NCBI GenBank assembly: GCA_965655625.1
Contig: CBFHHA010000001.1
Location: forward strand, 1 to 64,000
From: CAJJDF01 sp965655625
GTDB taxonomy: Bacteria; Bacteroidota; Bacteroidia; Flavobacteriales_D; CAJJDF01
DNA length: 64,000 bases
Reading direction: 5' to 3'
Within the stretch, counting starts at the first letter, position 1. Every line of letters starts with the position of its first letter. This document shows positions 7,709-16,768 of this stretch, piece after piece. A program made the translations under genes and the position numbers. The notes beneath the pieces are model-generated. The model saw only the letters and a program-made list of their open reading frames with translations, ran no database searches and had not been told where the DNA came from.

Positions 7709-9838
7709 ATGAAAAAAATTTACTTTTTGCTGTTCATGCTAAGTGCTGGACAACTATTTGGACAAATAGTTAATCAAAATATTCCTGGGGTTTTAGGTGC
7801 GACATCCACGTTGAGGGCACCAAATGGTACTAGTGCACACACAACCATAAGAGCGCATTACATGATTTATCCTGCCGATTTAACCGCATTACCCAACGGA
7901 GCCCAAATCGTTTCCGCGGGATTTGTTTATGTAAATGGATGCGATACCAACGCATCTGGAAACCTAAAGTTCTATATGGAAAATAGCACAGCTACCTCCA
8001 ATACCAAGTCGACTACTTGGGCTACCGCAATCACAGGAATGGATACCTTATATGACGGAGCTTACAATATTCCTGTTTCAACGACAGGAGTTGTATCATC
8101 TTTTCCACTCAATGATACTTTTACTTATACAGGGAGTGGAATTCAAATTGCGTATGATTATTTAGGAGCAACCTTTGCCACATCGCCTGCTACCTACAAT
8201 TGTAACAATGCCGTTTCAGGTGATTTAAAACTCGTCACTTCTGCCACAACAACACCAGGGGCTGTATTGACTGGATCCTCAAGCTGGAGACCAGGAATAT
8301 ATATCGGGTATATCAATCCATTTACCAATGACCTGGCAGTTGAGTTTATTACCCTCAATCAAGGACATCACAACAAAGTGTATGATACTACTCAAACCAT
8401 CACGGGAACAATTACCAACAACTCGATTGGAGCTCTAACTTCTGTTCCTGTAACTTTGCATATCACGGGAGCCAATCCCTCTAACAGTATCCAAACTATT
8501 GCCACTATTGCATCAGGAAGTTCTCAAATTGTTACTTTCACCGGTTTATCCGCGGCTAATAGCGGAATACAACAGATAAAATTATCTGTTCCTAGCGATC
8601 AATTTACTGCTAATGACTCAGTTGTAAGAATACAATCCATAAATTGTGATACACTTAGCTGGGCAGACAATTCTGTGCCATATACATCCATTGGTTTTAA
8701 TACCGGTTCGGGAATTCTTGCTGCCAAACATACGGGGAGCTCTATGATGAACACAACGATTAAATCAATCTATGTAAACATTGATGGAAATACGAATATT
8801 ACAGGCAATCAACTGCAGGCCGTATTACTTGACACAGGAGGTGTAATAATTGATTCATCGGCAGTAATGACCGTTACAGCAAGCCAACTTAATAGTCGAG
8901 TAACTATGCCTCTCACAGGAAATAACCTGATTACTACGGCCAATCCAGATTATTACATTGGAATTAGACAATATGCGAATGCCACCGTAGGATATTTTCC
9001 AATTTCATCTCACAATCCAAGTACTGTGCCAACAGATAGATACTATGGATTTGGATTAGCGGGAGGAACTCCCTCCGCTCCATATACCACATTAGGTACT
9101 TTAGGGATTGGAGCAATTATTGAAGTGGAACCGATAACCTTAACCAGTTCAACTTCTAATGATTCGATATGTTCAGGCGAGTCCGTAACACTTACGGCAA
9201 GTGGCACTTCTTCCGCAATGTATAATTTTAAATCTAGCGGCTCAAGTGTCCAAAACACAGCCTCTAACTCCTACATGACTACCCCTTCAAGTACTTTGAC
9301 TATGACAGTAGAAGGAAGCTATAATACCTGTCCTATTTTGTCAAATACAGAAACAGTGACTTTGGTTACTATTGACAGCTCAGCAAGCAAATTGACAGAT
9401 TCTACGGGAACTGCAACGATGGCAGGAGCTAGTTATCAGTGGATAGATTGTGGAACTGGAATGGCTGTGCCGGGAGCAACGTCCCAAACTTTCCTTGCTC
9501 CTGTTTCTGGAAATTATCAAGTAGCAGTGTCTTTGGCAGGTTGCAGCGACACTTCCAGTTGCTACTCGTTTATTGTGCCCGTTACCAGTATTTCAGAAAA
9601 TTCAATTCCTTCTTTGCAAGTGTATCCATCGCCAGCTGTGAGCGAACTTACGGTAAGTACAGATGGAGTGATAATTACAGAAATATCAATTCTTGACCTG
9701 AACGGAAAGATTATTTATTCCTTGTCTCCTCAAAATACTTTATCTAACATAGATGTGTCTACACTTAATTCTGGTGTATACATCCTAAAAGTAGAATCTG
9801 ATAAAGGAAGCGACACAAAGCGATTCATCAAACACTAA
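7709..9838 (+). CDS. Secreted protein with T9SS type-A sorting domain, function unknown
   Basis: 709 residues. The signal peptide ends near LFGQIVNQ. The body is Ser/Thr/Asn-rich and beta-strand-like. It contains a CARDB-like stretch (about 210-310) and Ig-like segments, one starting SNDSICSGESVTLTASG (about 490). The last 75 residues form a type IX secretion sorting domain: LQVYPSPAVSELTV, ISILDLNGKIIYS, LNSGVYILKVES, ending DTKRFIKH. The product is therefore expected to cross the outer membrane by the T9SS and remain surface-attached or be released. No catalytic motif is recognisable; an adhesive or structural role is only a guess. It stands alone, with a strong terminator after it. Confidence 0.88.
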   Translation: MKKIYFLLFMLSAGQLFGQIVNQNIPGVLGATSTLRAPNGTSAHTTIRAHYMIYPADLTALPNGAQIVSAGFVYVNGCDTNASGNLKFYMENSTATSNTKSTTWATAITGMDTLYDGAYNIPVSTTGVVSSFPLNDTFTYTGSGIQIAYDYLGATFATSPATYNCNNAVSGDLKLVTSATTTPGAVLTGSSSWRPGIYIGYINPFTNDLAVEFITLNQGHHNKVYDTTQTITGTITNNSIGALTSVPVTLHITGANPSNSIQTIATIASGSSQIVTFTGLSAANSGIQQIKLSVPSDQFTANDSVVRIQSINCDTLSWADNSVPYTSIGFNTGSGILAAKHTGSSMMNTTIKSIYVNIDGNTNITGNQLQAVLLDTGGVIIDSSAVMTVTASQLNSRVTMPLTGNNLITTANPDYYIGIRQYANATVGYFPISSHNPSTVPTDRYYGFGLAGGTPSAPYTTLGTLGIGAIIEVEPITLTSSTSNDSICSGESVTLTASGTSSAMYNFKSSGSSVQNTASNSYMTTPSSTLTMTVEGSYNTCPILSNTETVTLVTIDSSASKLTDSTGTATMAGASYQWIDCGTGMAVPGATSQTFLAPVSGNYQVAVSLAGCSDTSSCYSFIVPVTSISENSIPSLQVYPSPAVSELTVSTDGVIITEISILDLNGKIIYSLSPQNTLSNIDVSTLNSGVYILKVESDKGSDTKRFIKH

Positions 9839-9853
9839 CTTTTTCTTTTCTTG

Positions 9854-9890
9854 AAAAAACCTCTTTCGAAGAATTGAAAGAGGTTTTTTT
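9854..9890 (+). terminator. Strong intrinsic terminator after the T9SS-secreted protein gene
   Basis: The stem CCTCTTTC (9860-9867) pairs with GAAAGAGG (9876-9883) around the loop GAAGAATT. It is flanked by A-run and T-run sequences that extend the pairing, and the final T-run follows directly. It begins 15 bases after the stop codon. Confidence 0.9.
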
Positions 9891-9950
9891 ATTCATACCA
9901 TTGTGTGAATAGCTAATTAGTTTTCCTCCAAATTGAAACGGGGTTTTGGT

Positions 9951-9958
9951 TACTTTTG
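9951..9958 (+). promoter_or_regulatory. Putative -7 element for crcB-mpl
   Basis: TACTTTTG matches the Bacteroidetes TAnnTTTG element 20 bases before the crcB ATG. The nearest TTG (9933-9935) is only 15 bases upstream, shorter than usual, so the -33 assignment is weak. Confidence 0.45.
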
Positions 9959-9977
9959 TAGAAATAATCGAGACATT

Positions 9978-10340
9978 ATGTTAGTTGTAGCCATTTTTTT
10001 AGGAGGAGGTTTAGGAAGCGTAGCACGTTATGGAGTTTCCCAATTTTCTTCACCCAGTTTCCCAATTGGAACGCTTATCGCCAATTTTTTGGCTTGCGTC
10101 ATTATGGGGTTGGCTATTTTTTCCTTGTCGGATAAAATTGAAACAAATTCATTTCTACGCTCGCTTATCGTAATTGGTTTTTGTGGAGGGTTTAGTACTT
10201 TTTCCACTTTCAGTTACGAAACTTTTGAGCTGTTCAGGAACGGGAATTTCGGAATTGCTATTCTCAATATTATTCTCAACATCACCTTTTGTTTGTTGAT
10301 TTTCTATCTTTTCAAACAATCAATCTACCCTTCAGAATGA
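9978..10340 (+). CDS. crcB: Fluoride exporter / channel CrcB (Fluc)
   Basis: A 120-residue membrane protein with four predicted helices, the normal size for Fluc. Conserved motifs are GGGLGSVARY (about 9-18), GTLIANF (31-37), and GFCGGFSTFSTFSYE (67-81), which carries the phenylalanines of the fluoride pathway and the central sodium site. The protein works as a dual-topology dimer that lets fluoride out of the cell. ATG 9978 is chosen over upstream TTG 9933 because the latter would extend into promoter-like DNA and add a hydrophilic N-terminus. The stop overlaps the mpl start (ATGA), implying translational coupling. I saw no fluoride riboswitch upstream. Confidence 0.94.
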   Translation: MLVVAIFLGGGLGSVARYGVSQFSSPSFPIGTLIANFLACVIMGLAIFSLSDKIETNSFLRSLIVIGFCGGFSTFSTFSYETFELFRNGNFGIAILNIILNITFCLLIFYLFKQSIYPSE

Positions 10341-11713
10341 ACACACAAAAAAACATTCATTTTATAGCGATTGGCGGAAGTGCCATGCACAATTTGGCTA
10401 TCGCTCTGCACTTAGCTGGAAACATAGTTTCGGGTTCAGATGATGAAATATTTAATCCTTCGAAAGGACGATTAGAAAAATATGGGTTGCTGCCAGCAAA
10501 AATGGGCTGGGATCAATCGCGAATTAATACCGATCTTGATATTGTAATTTTAGGAATGCACGCTCGCGAAAACAATCCCGAGTTGATAAAAGCACAAGAA
10601 TTAGGACTGCCTATTTTTTCCTACCCTGAATATATTTACGAAGCAACCAAAGATAAAACCCGTGTTGTGATTGGCGGGAGTCACGGAAAAACGACTATCA
10701 CATCCATGATTTTACACGTGCTTAATTTTCACCACAAAGAAAATGACTTCATGGTTGGAGCTCAGCTCGAAGGGTTTGAAGTGATGGTGAAACTTACCGA
10801 TTCTGCCCCTTTGGCAGTTTTGGAAGGAGACGAATATTTGTCTTCTCCCATCGACAGAAGACCAAAGTTTCACTTATATCACCCCAATGTTGCTTTGCTC
10901 ACAGGGATTGCTTGGGACCACATTAATGTATTTCCTACTTTTGCAAACTACTGCGAACAGTTCGAGATTTTTATCAATAAAATAGAAGAAAGTGGAAGTT
11001 TGATTTACTTTAAGGGGGACTCTGAAATAGAAAAACTCGTTCAGGCATCTGACCGAAACATTGAGTTCGTTCCTTATTCCACCCCATCTTACACCATTGA
11101 GAACGGAATCACAACGTTAATCACAACTGAAGGAAAATTTGCCTTAAAAATTTTTGGAGAGCACAATCTACAAAACCTAAACGGGGCAAGGCTAGTGTGC
11201 AAGCAAATAGGTGTGACAGACAAAGAGTTTTATGAAGCAATCCAAACATTTACCGGAGCTTCTAAAAGATTGGAGACGATAGTAAAAAACGAGTCAACTC
11301 ATATTCTAAAAGATTTTGCCCATTCTCCCTCCAAACTAGAAGCAACCACAAAGGCTGTAAAAAATCAATATCCAGATAGGGAATTAATCGCTTGTATCGA
11401 ATTGCATACTTTTAGTAGCCTCAATCAAGAGTTTTTGGCACAATATAAAAACACCATGTTGGCAGCTGATAAAGCTTTTGTGTATTTTAGTCCAAAAGCC
11501 ATCGCGCACAAAAAACTAGCTATGTTGAGTTCAACTGACGTAAAAAACGCCTTTTTTAGCGAAAATGTAACTGTTTTTACCGATTCTGATGAATTGATGG
11601 AAACGGTAAAAAGAATTGATTTTGAAAACAAGAACTTGCTTTTGATGAGTTCTGGAAATTTTGATGGAGTAGATTTTGAGGAGTTGGGGAATGACATTTT
11701 AAATACGACATAA
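10337..11713 (+). CDS. mpl: UDP-N-acetylmuramate:L-Ala-gamma-D-Glu-meso-DAP ligase Mpl (Mur ligase family)
   Basis: 458 residues, matching the usual Mpl length. Mpl joins recycled murein tripeptide to UDP-MurNAc, saving peptidoglycan precursor in the cytoplasm. The N-terminal nucleotide-binding motif HFIAIGGSAMHNLA, the ATP-binding P-loop GGSHGKTT (about 113-120), the GDEYLSS segment and the AWDHINVFPTF motif are typical of the family. The C-terminal domain holds KDFAHSPSKLEATTKAV, where Mur ligases have D-Y-A-H-P. An upstream in-frame start at 10289 would lie inside crcB and is rejected. It overlaps crcB by 4 bases. Confidence 0.9.
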   Translation: MNTQKNIHFIAIGGSAMHNLAIALHLAGNIVSGSDDEIFNPSKGRLEKYGLLPAKMGWDQSRINTDLDIVILGMHARENNPELIKAQELGLPIFSYPEYIYEATKDKTRVVIGGSHGKTTITSMILHVLNFHHKENDFMVGAQLEGFEVMVKLTDSAPLAVLEGDEYLSSPIDRRPKFHLYHPNVALLTGIAWDHINVFPTFANYCEQFEIFINKIEESGSLIYFKGDSEIEKLVQASDRNIEFVPYSTPSYTIENGITTLITTEGKFALKIFGEHNLQNLNGARLVCKQIGVTDKEFYEAIQTFTGASKRLETIVKNESTHILKDFAHSPSKLEATTKAVKNQYPDRELIACIELHTFSSLNQEFLAQYKNTMLAADKAFVYFSPKAIAHKKLAMLSSTDVKNAFFSENVTVFTDSDELMETVKRIDFENKNLLLMSSGNFDGVDFEELGNDILNTT

Positions 11714-11714
11714 C

Positions 11715-11789
11715 TTCCTCCATTGAGGGATGGAACTCGGTGAGAGCCGATGGCAATAGTCTCCTGCCAAACCCCTAACAAAGGAGGAA
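11715..11789. repeat. Short palindromic insertion-like repeat upstream of the M28 peptidase gene
   Basis: The ends TTCCTCC (11715-11721) and GGAGGAA (11783-11789) are inverted. The bases just inside (ATTGAGGG and CCCCTAACAAA) are also roughly inverted. This gives a MITE-like unit of about 75 bp filling the space between mpl and the peptidase start. It has no coding capacity of its own. Its right end leaves an AAAGGAGGAA sequence 17 bases before ATG 11807. Confidence 0.55.
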
Positions 11790-11806
11790 ATAAAGATGAA
11801 AAAGAA

Positions 11807-13069
11807 ATGAAAAATACACTTTTACTATTTGTACTTCTCCTTATTTCAAACCTGTCTTTCTCCCAAAAAGAATTGGCCAAAAAACTAATCGATACCCTAG
11901 CTTCTGATGGGTTTTATGGCAGAGGGTACGTAAACAATGGAGATAAAATAGCTGCGGATTACATCGCTAAGAAATTCCGAGAATACGGAGCGTTACCCGT
12001 AAATGGCGATTCTTACTTCCAAGAATATGCTTTCCCTGTCAATACTTTTCCAAAAAGGGTAGAGATAACGATTGGGGAAACAACACTTAAAACGGGAGAA
12101 GACTTTATCGTTACAGCAAATTCTGGAAGTGCTAACGGAACCTATATTCTCAAACAACTCACACTCGCTACCTACGAAGAAGAAATTGCAAAAGACGATT
12201 TACAAAACGACTCGAAGCCAGTTGCCTATGTAATTGACTTACCAAAATCTAACAACAGGGACGAATATTTAGCCCAATTGAAGTGCAAAAATGCAATAGC
12301 GGAAGTGGGTCCTCTGTTTGTTTTGAACGAAGGAAAGTTCACTTGGTCGGTGGCGCAAAATGCTCTTACATTCCCTGTAATTGAAATTAATCCGGAACAT
12401 CTGCAAGATCAGTCACAAGTCACAATTCGTATCAAAAATAAATTCATCGAACGATACACCACACAAAATGTACTGGGATACATTCCTTCAAAAAGAAAAT
12501 GTAAAAGAGAAAAATTCGTTGTATTCACTGCCCACTACGATCATTTGGGGATGATGGGAGAAACAGCAACTTTCAATGGGGCCAATGACAATGCAAGTGG
12601 CGTAGCCATGATGCTTACTTTGATGAAGTATTTCTCTGAAAACAACCCGAAGTACTCTGTTTTGTTCATTGGATTTGGAGGCGAAGAAGCAGGACTTATC
12701 GGTTCTCAATATTATGTGCAGAACCCAATTGTACCACTAAACAAAATGAAGTTTTTGTTAAACGTAGATTTAATGGGAACTGGTTCAGAGGGAATTCAAG
12801 TAGTTAACTCTACGGAGCATCCCAAAGAATTTGAAAAACTAAAGAAAATAAATAGTAAAGAAAATCTGTTAAAAGCAATCAAGCCACGAGGCAAAGCTGC
12901 TAACAGCGATCATTATTGGTTCGAAGAAGCGGGAGTTCCTTCTTTTTTCATTTACACACTGGGAGGAGTTACCTATTACCACGATATTCTAGACCGACCT
13001 GAAACTTTGCCACTCACAGAGTTTGATGATTTGCATAAACTGATTGTAGAGTTTGTGAATTCGTTTTAG
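11807..13069 (+). CDS. Secreted M28-family zinc metallopeptidase
   Basis: 420 residues from ATG 11807, which begins a clear signal peptide ending NLSFSQ. An upstream ATG at 11750 would start inside a repeat and bury the signal peptide, so it is rejected. The di-zinc ligands of M28 aminopeptidases are present: HYDH (about 243), the bridging aspartate in NGANDNASG (about 261), FGGEEAG (about 293), VDLMG (about 320), and SDHYWF (about 369). A protease-associated-like insert lies before the catalytic domain. The enzyme should cut peptides in the periplasm or outside. No sorting domain is seen, so it is probably periplasmic. It follows mpl in the same direction. Confidence 0.9.
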   Translation: MKNTLLLFVLLLISNLSFSQKELAKKLIDTLASDGFYGRGYVNNGDKIAADYIAKKFREYGALPVNGDSYFQEYAFPVNTFPKRVEITIGETTLKTGEDFIVTANSGSANGTYILKQLTLATYEEEIAKDDLQNDSKPVAYVIDLPKSNNRDEYLAQLKCKNAIAEVGPLFVLNEGKFTWSVAQNALTFPVIEINPEHLQDQSQVTIRIKNKFIERYTTQNVLGYIPSKRKCKREKFVVFTAHYDHLGMMGETATFNGANDNASGVAMMLTLMKYFSENNPKYSVLFIGFGGEEAGLIGSQYYVQNPIVPLNKMKFLLNVDLMGTGSEGIQVVNSTEHPKEFEKLKKINSKENLLKAIKPRGKAANSDHYWFEEAGVPSFFIYTLGGVTYYHDILDRPETLPLTEFDDLHKLIVEFVNSF

Positions 13070-13091
13070 GATTTTCCATTGGCATGCTGTC

Positions 13092-13161
13092 CCGAATGAT
13101 TCGGTTCAAATTTTCACAAAACATAGTTCACTCAAGAACGATTCCGAAATAAATTCGGAAT
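13092..13161. repeat. Two palindromes between convergent genes (dispersed repeat family)
   Basis: CCGAAT-g-ATTCGG at 13092-13104 and ATTCCGAA-ataaa-TTCGGAAT at 13141-13161 lie between the M28 gene and the convergent histidine kinase gene. The second hairpin shares the GATTCCG...CGGAATG pattern with the element at 646-673. It could also terminate transcription from both sides. Confidence 0.6.
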
Positions 13162-13183
13162 GGCGTTACTTTTAGTTTATTAA

Positions 13184-14623
13184 TCACCCCTTCGGAAAAG
13201 TCAAAAAGAAAGACGTTCCCACATCAACTTTGCTTTCAAAACGAATAGAACCTCCGTGATTTTTGATGATATTTTTCACAATAGCCAATCCCAGTCCACT
13301 TCCCGATGATTTAGTGGTAAAATTAGGGGTAAATATTTTGTCATATTGTTCTGGAGAAATTCCCTTCCCATTATCCTTTATCTCCACCAAGAAATCAGTT
13401 TCGGATTCAGTCAAAATAACCTGAATAACTCCAATTCTATTTTCTGGAATAGCCTGGGACGAATTTTTTAATAAATTATTGAATACCCTAATCAGCTGAC
13501 TTTCGTCTCCTTTAATTTTGGCTATATCAGTCCCATTGAACTCCTTCACCACTTTTATTTCTTTGTCGAAAGTACCCAGCACATCTCTCAAGATTAAGCG
13601 TAAATTTACGTCTGAAAGCGAGGTAGTAGGCATTTTTGCGAAACTAGAAAACTCGTTAGCAATTTCAGACAAAACATCAATCTGGGTAATCATTTTCTGC
13701 GAAAATCGCGTCATTTTTTCTTCAAAGTCTGGAGCATCTGGTTTCAGTGATTTTACAAGAAATTGAACATTCAACTTCATAGGTGTTAATGGGTTTTTTA
13801 TTTCATGAGCGACTTGTTTTGCCATTTCTCTCCAGGCAGTTTCCCGTTCAGATTCGGCCAACAAATCTGCACTTTGCTCCAGCTCATCCACCATCGTGTT
13901 GTACCGATTTACCAACTCGCCAATTTCATCTTCATTTCGCCAAACTAGCTTTTCATTCTTTTTGTTAATCGATACATTCTTCATTTTATCCCCGATAAGT
14001 CGCAAAGACTTGGTAATATTTTTTGATAAGAAAAAAGCAAAAATACCCGCAGCAACTAGTAGCACCAAGTACAGTTCAATTAAAGTTCTGTAAAATGAAT
14101 TGGTTTCGATACTACTTGTGGAAAAATCATAATTCGGTACATTCAAAATACCGATGTTTTCTCCTAATCTATTTTTTAATACCGAATAAGTTGCTAAGTT
14201 AGTTTTGCTCTTTTGATGAATGTAAAAAGAATCTTTTGCCTCAAAAATAAAACTAAATATGTCACTCGGAATACTGTCATTTGGATTCAACTCTTTGTCT
14301 AGTGACAACAAGATCTTTCCATTCGTCTTATAAATTTTAAGCTCCATTTCATTCTCCTTGGAAAGCTCTTCTATTTTTTCATAAAAATCACGCGACACAG
14401 AATTCAAATCTTTTTGTACGTCATATTTGTCGGTAAAATATTTAATCGAATTTGCTACTCTTTTCTCTTTTCTCTCTAACCTACTCAGGTGGTATTTTTC
14501 ATTTTGATTCTTGAAAAAAACTGCTGTAAAAAGTGCAATTGAAAAAGAAGAAATAAGAACCACGGCAAGCATCGCCACATAGATTCTGCCGGTCAGTCCA
14601 AGATTAAAAAGCGTTTTTTTCAT
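13184..14623 (-). CDS. Membrane sensor histidine kinase with HAMP domain (NtrY-like)
   Basis: 479 residues. Two transmembrane segments (about 12-33 and 183-200) enclose an extracytoplasmic sensor region. A HAMP domain follows (ITKSLRLIGDKMKNV through NRYNTMVDELEQS). The phosphoacceptor is His273 in HEIKNPLTPMK. The ATP-binding domain shows N-box NLLKNSSQAI, G1 DNGKGI, the F-box around IFTPNF, and G2 GSGLGLAI. The H-box wording ENPLTPMK/KNPLTPMK is typical of NtrY-type kinases. No response regulator is adjacent. The sigma-54 regulator at 29383 is a possible partner by family type only. It starts 12 bases downstream of the SRPBCC gene and is likely co-transcribed with it. Confidence 0.9.
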   Translation of the reverse strand: MKKTLFNLGLTGRIYVAMLAVVLISSFSIALFTAVFFKNQNEKYHLSRLERKEKRVANSIKYFTDKYDVQKDLNSVSRDFYEKIEELSKENEMELKIYKTNGKILLSLDKELNPNDSIPSDIFSFIFEAKDSFYIHQKSKTNLATYSVLKNRLGENIGILNVPNYDFSTSSIETNSFYRTLIELYLVLLVAAGIFAFFLSKNITKSLRLIGDKMKNVSINKKNEKLVWRNEDEIGELVNRYNTMVDELEQSADLLAESERETAWREMAKQVAHEIKNPLTPMKLNVQFLVKSLKPDAPDFEEKMTRFSQKMITQIDVLSEIANEFSSFAKMPTTSLSDVNLRLILRDVLGTFDKEIKVVKEFNGTDIAKIKGDESQLIRVFNNLLKNSSQAIPENRIGVIQVILTESETDFLVEIKDNGKGISPEQYDKIFTPNFTTKSSGSGLGLAIVKNIIKNHGGSIRFESKVDVGTSFFLTFPKG

Positions 14624-14635
14624 GGTTTTATTTTA

Positions 14636-15097
14636 TCAAAAATTATTCCCTTTTTTTAAGTGGGCATTTATCACTTTGTTTCTTGTTTCTAAAAATCGTT
14701 TCATGTAGGATTTCAAAAATAATATGTCGGCCAATTTTCCCAAAACACCCAACGGTGCTGTGTAATCAAACACCTCGTACATGACGGTTTTTGCTTCAAT
14801 AGTTTCGAAATAATGGTCGTGGGTAAATCGTTTGAAGATTCCTTTTTTCATCTCATCTCTAAAATAAAATGGCGGCTCCATCCTCGAAATTGAGACCGTT
14901 AGTTTTTGATAAAATCCAAAATGTTTCGCTCTCCAAGTTACCCATTCGCCTTTTTCTATTAAACCGGTCGTTTTCCCTGCAATTGCTTTTTCATTTGAGC
15001 CAACAGCCGATAATTGGTGTAGGTCAATGTTTCGGTTTGCATCAAACACCTCTCGCATCGCGGAGTCAAATTCTGTTGTAAGTTCTATTTTAGGCAT
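14636..15097 (-). CDS. SRPBCC-superfamily ligand-binding protein
   Basis: A 153-residue cytoplasmic protein with the START/SRPBCC fold pattern: KIELTTEFDSAMREVFDANRNI, central strands with EWVTWRAKHFG and FRDEMKKGIFKRFTHDHYFE, and a long C-terminal helix (FLKSYMKRFLETRNKVINAHL). It resembles the group annotated as 'SRPBCC family' or 'cell division inhibitor-like', which has no proven function. It has no signal peptide and no membrane segment. The gene is divergent from the acyl-CoA carboxylase gene (start 15217) and lies directly upstream of the histidine kinase. The ligand is unknown. Confidence 0.8.
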   Translation of the reverse strand: MPKIELTTEFDSAMREVFDANRNIDLHQLSAVGSNEKAIAGKTTGLIEKGEWVTWRAKHFGFYQKLTVSISRMEPPFYFRDEMKKGIFKRFTHDHYFETIEAKTVMYEVFDYTAPLGVLGKLADILFLKSYMKRFLETRNKVINAHLKKGNNF

Positions 15098-15175
15098 TCC
15101 TTTTGCATATTTTATTACAAGAAATTAAATATAGCTATTTGGGGTTCAAACTTCCCGATTTGGATAAAATTGTTT

Positions 15176-15183
15176 TAAATTTG
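15176..15183 (+). promoter_or_regulatory. Putative -7 element for the acyl-CoA carboxylase gene
   Basis: TAAATTTG matches TAnnTTTG 33 bases before ATG 15217. This supports the shorter start, because the longer frame from 15103 would include the promoter. No convincing -33 TTG was found at normal spacing. Confidence 0.4.
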
Positions 15184-15216
15184 AAACCGAAATCACAAGG
15201 AAACAATCCTGAACTT

Positions 15217-16758
15217 ATGAAAAATAAAATTGCTCAACTCAACGAAAAAAAAGCCGAAGCCCTCTTGGGAGGAGGAACAGAACGAATTGAAAAACAACAT
15301 GCCAAAGGTAAGCTAACTGCCAGAGAAAGAATTCACTTTTTGTTGGACGAAGGATCGTTTGAAGAAATTGGAATGTTTGTGACTCACCGTTCTACTAATT
15401 TTGGTTTAGATAAAACCAAGTTTTTGGGCGATGGGGTAATTACTGGATTCGGAACCATTGAGGGGCGAACTGTGTATGTTTTTTCGCAAGATTTTACTGT
15501 ATTGGGAGGTTCACTTGCCGAAGCTCATGCTCAAAAAATTTGTAGAATTATGGATTTGGCCATGGAAAATGGAGCGCCCGTTATTGGATTAAATGATTCT
15601 GGTGGAGCTCGTATTCAAGAAGGAGTAGTTTCATTAGGTGGATATGCCGATATTTTTTACAAAAACACATTGGCAAGTGGAGTGATTCCTCAATTATCTG
15701 CTATTATGGGGCCCTGCGCAGGAGGAGCTGTTTACTCGCCTGCACTTACCGATTTTATATTCATGGTAGAAAACTCTTCTTACATGTTTGTGACAGGACC
15801 AAACGTAGTAAAAACTGTTACCCACGAGGAAGTTACCTCTGAAGAACTGGGAGGAGCAAGCACACACTCTACCAAGTCAGGTGTAACTCATTTTACAAGC
15901 GAAAATGAATTGGCTTGTATCAAGGAAATTAAAGACTTGATGCGCTATATACCTCAAAACTGTGAAGAAGAATCTCCACAATATGAGTATGAAGCAGGAG
16001 ATGAAACAAGACCATCGCTCAACGAAATAATTCCTCAAAATCCAAATCAACCTTACGACATGAAAGAAGTAATTACTTCTACTATCGATAAAGATTCGTT
16101 TTTTGAAGTGCACAAAGATTACGCAGAAAACATCGTTGTTGGGTTTGGATTGCTCGGAGGAAAAAGTATAGGAATTGTGGCGAACCAACCCGCATTTTTA
16201 GCAGGCGTTTTGGATAATAAAGCTTCCGAAAAAGCAGCTCGATTTGTGAGGTATTGCGATTGTTTTAACATTCCTCTTTTGGTGTTTGAAGACGTGCCAG
16301 GTTTCTTACCCGGAACCGATCAAGAATGGAACGGAATCATAAAAAATGGAGCTAAATTATTGTATGCATTTTGCGAGGCTACTGTGCCAAGAATCACCGT
16401 AATTACCCGTAAAGCTTACGGTGGAGCTTACGATGTAATGAATTCTAAACACATCGGTGCAGATATGAATTATGCTTGGCCAAGTGCAGAAATTGCGGTA
16501 ATGGGAGCAAAAGGTGCTTCCGAAATTATTTTTAAAAGAGAGATTTCTTCCGCAGAAAATCCTGAGGCAAAATGGCAAGAGAAAGAGGCAGAATATGCAG
16601 AATTATTTGCTAATCCATACAATGCAGCGGCAAGAGGATATGTAGATGAAGTAATAGAACCTCAGCACACAAGAGAAAGACTAATCAAGGCATTTGGTAT
16701 GTTAAAAAATAAAGCGGTAACACTTCCAAAAAAGAAACACGGAAATATCCCAATGTAA
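15217..16758 (+). CDS. Acyl-CoA carboxylase, carboxyltransferase (beta) subunit
   Basis: 513 residues from ATG 15217, the usual PccB size. The product moves a carboxyl group from biotin to propionyl-CoA or a related acyl-CoA. Family motifs are GGTERIEKQHAKGKLTARERI, FSQDFTVLGGSLAEAHAQKI, the oxyanion-hole glycines in LNDSGGARIQEGV and GPCAGGAVYSP, and in the C-terminal half DVPGFLPGTDQEWNGII and RKAYGGAYDVMNSKHIGAD. An upstream TTG at 15103 extends the frame but runs across a promoter-like element and is rejected. The biotin-carrying alpha subunit is not next to it, so the specific acyl-CoA cannot be fixed; propionyl-CoA is the most common case. Confidence 0.93.
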   Translation: MKNKIAQLNEKKAEALLGGGTERIEKQHAKGKLTARERIHFLLDEGSFEEIGMFVTHRSTNFGLDKTKFLGDGVITGFGTIEGRTVYVFSQDFTVLGGSLAEAHAQKICRIMDLAMENGAPVIGLNDSGGARIQEGVVSLGGYADIFYKNTLASGVIPQLSAIMGPCAGGAVYSPALTDFIFMVENSSYMFVTGPNVVKTVTHEEVTSEELGGASTHSTKSGVTHFTSENELACIKEIKDLMRYIPQNCEEESPQYEYEAGDETRPSLNEIIPQNPNQPYDMKEVITSTIDKDSFFEVHKDYAENIVVGFGLLGGKSIGIVANQPAFLAGVLDNKASEKAARFVRYCDCFNIPLLVFEDVPGFLPGTDQEWNGIIKNGAKLLYAFCEATVPRITVITRKAYGGAYDVMNSKHIGADMNYAWPSAEIAVMGAKGASEIIFKREISSAENPEAKWQEKEAEYAELFANPYNAAARGYVDEVIEPQHTRERLIKAFGMLKNKAVTLPKKKHGNIPM

Positions 16759-16768
16759 TTCTTTTTTT

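Noticed and set aside
15103..15216. Longer N-terminus for the carboxylase beta subunit from TTG 15103
   Set aside because: It would cross a TAAATTTG promoter element and add residues not typical of the family.
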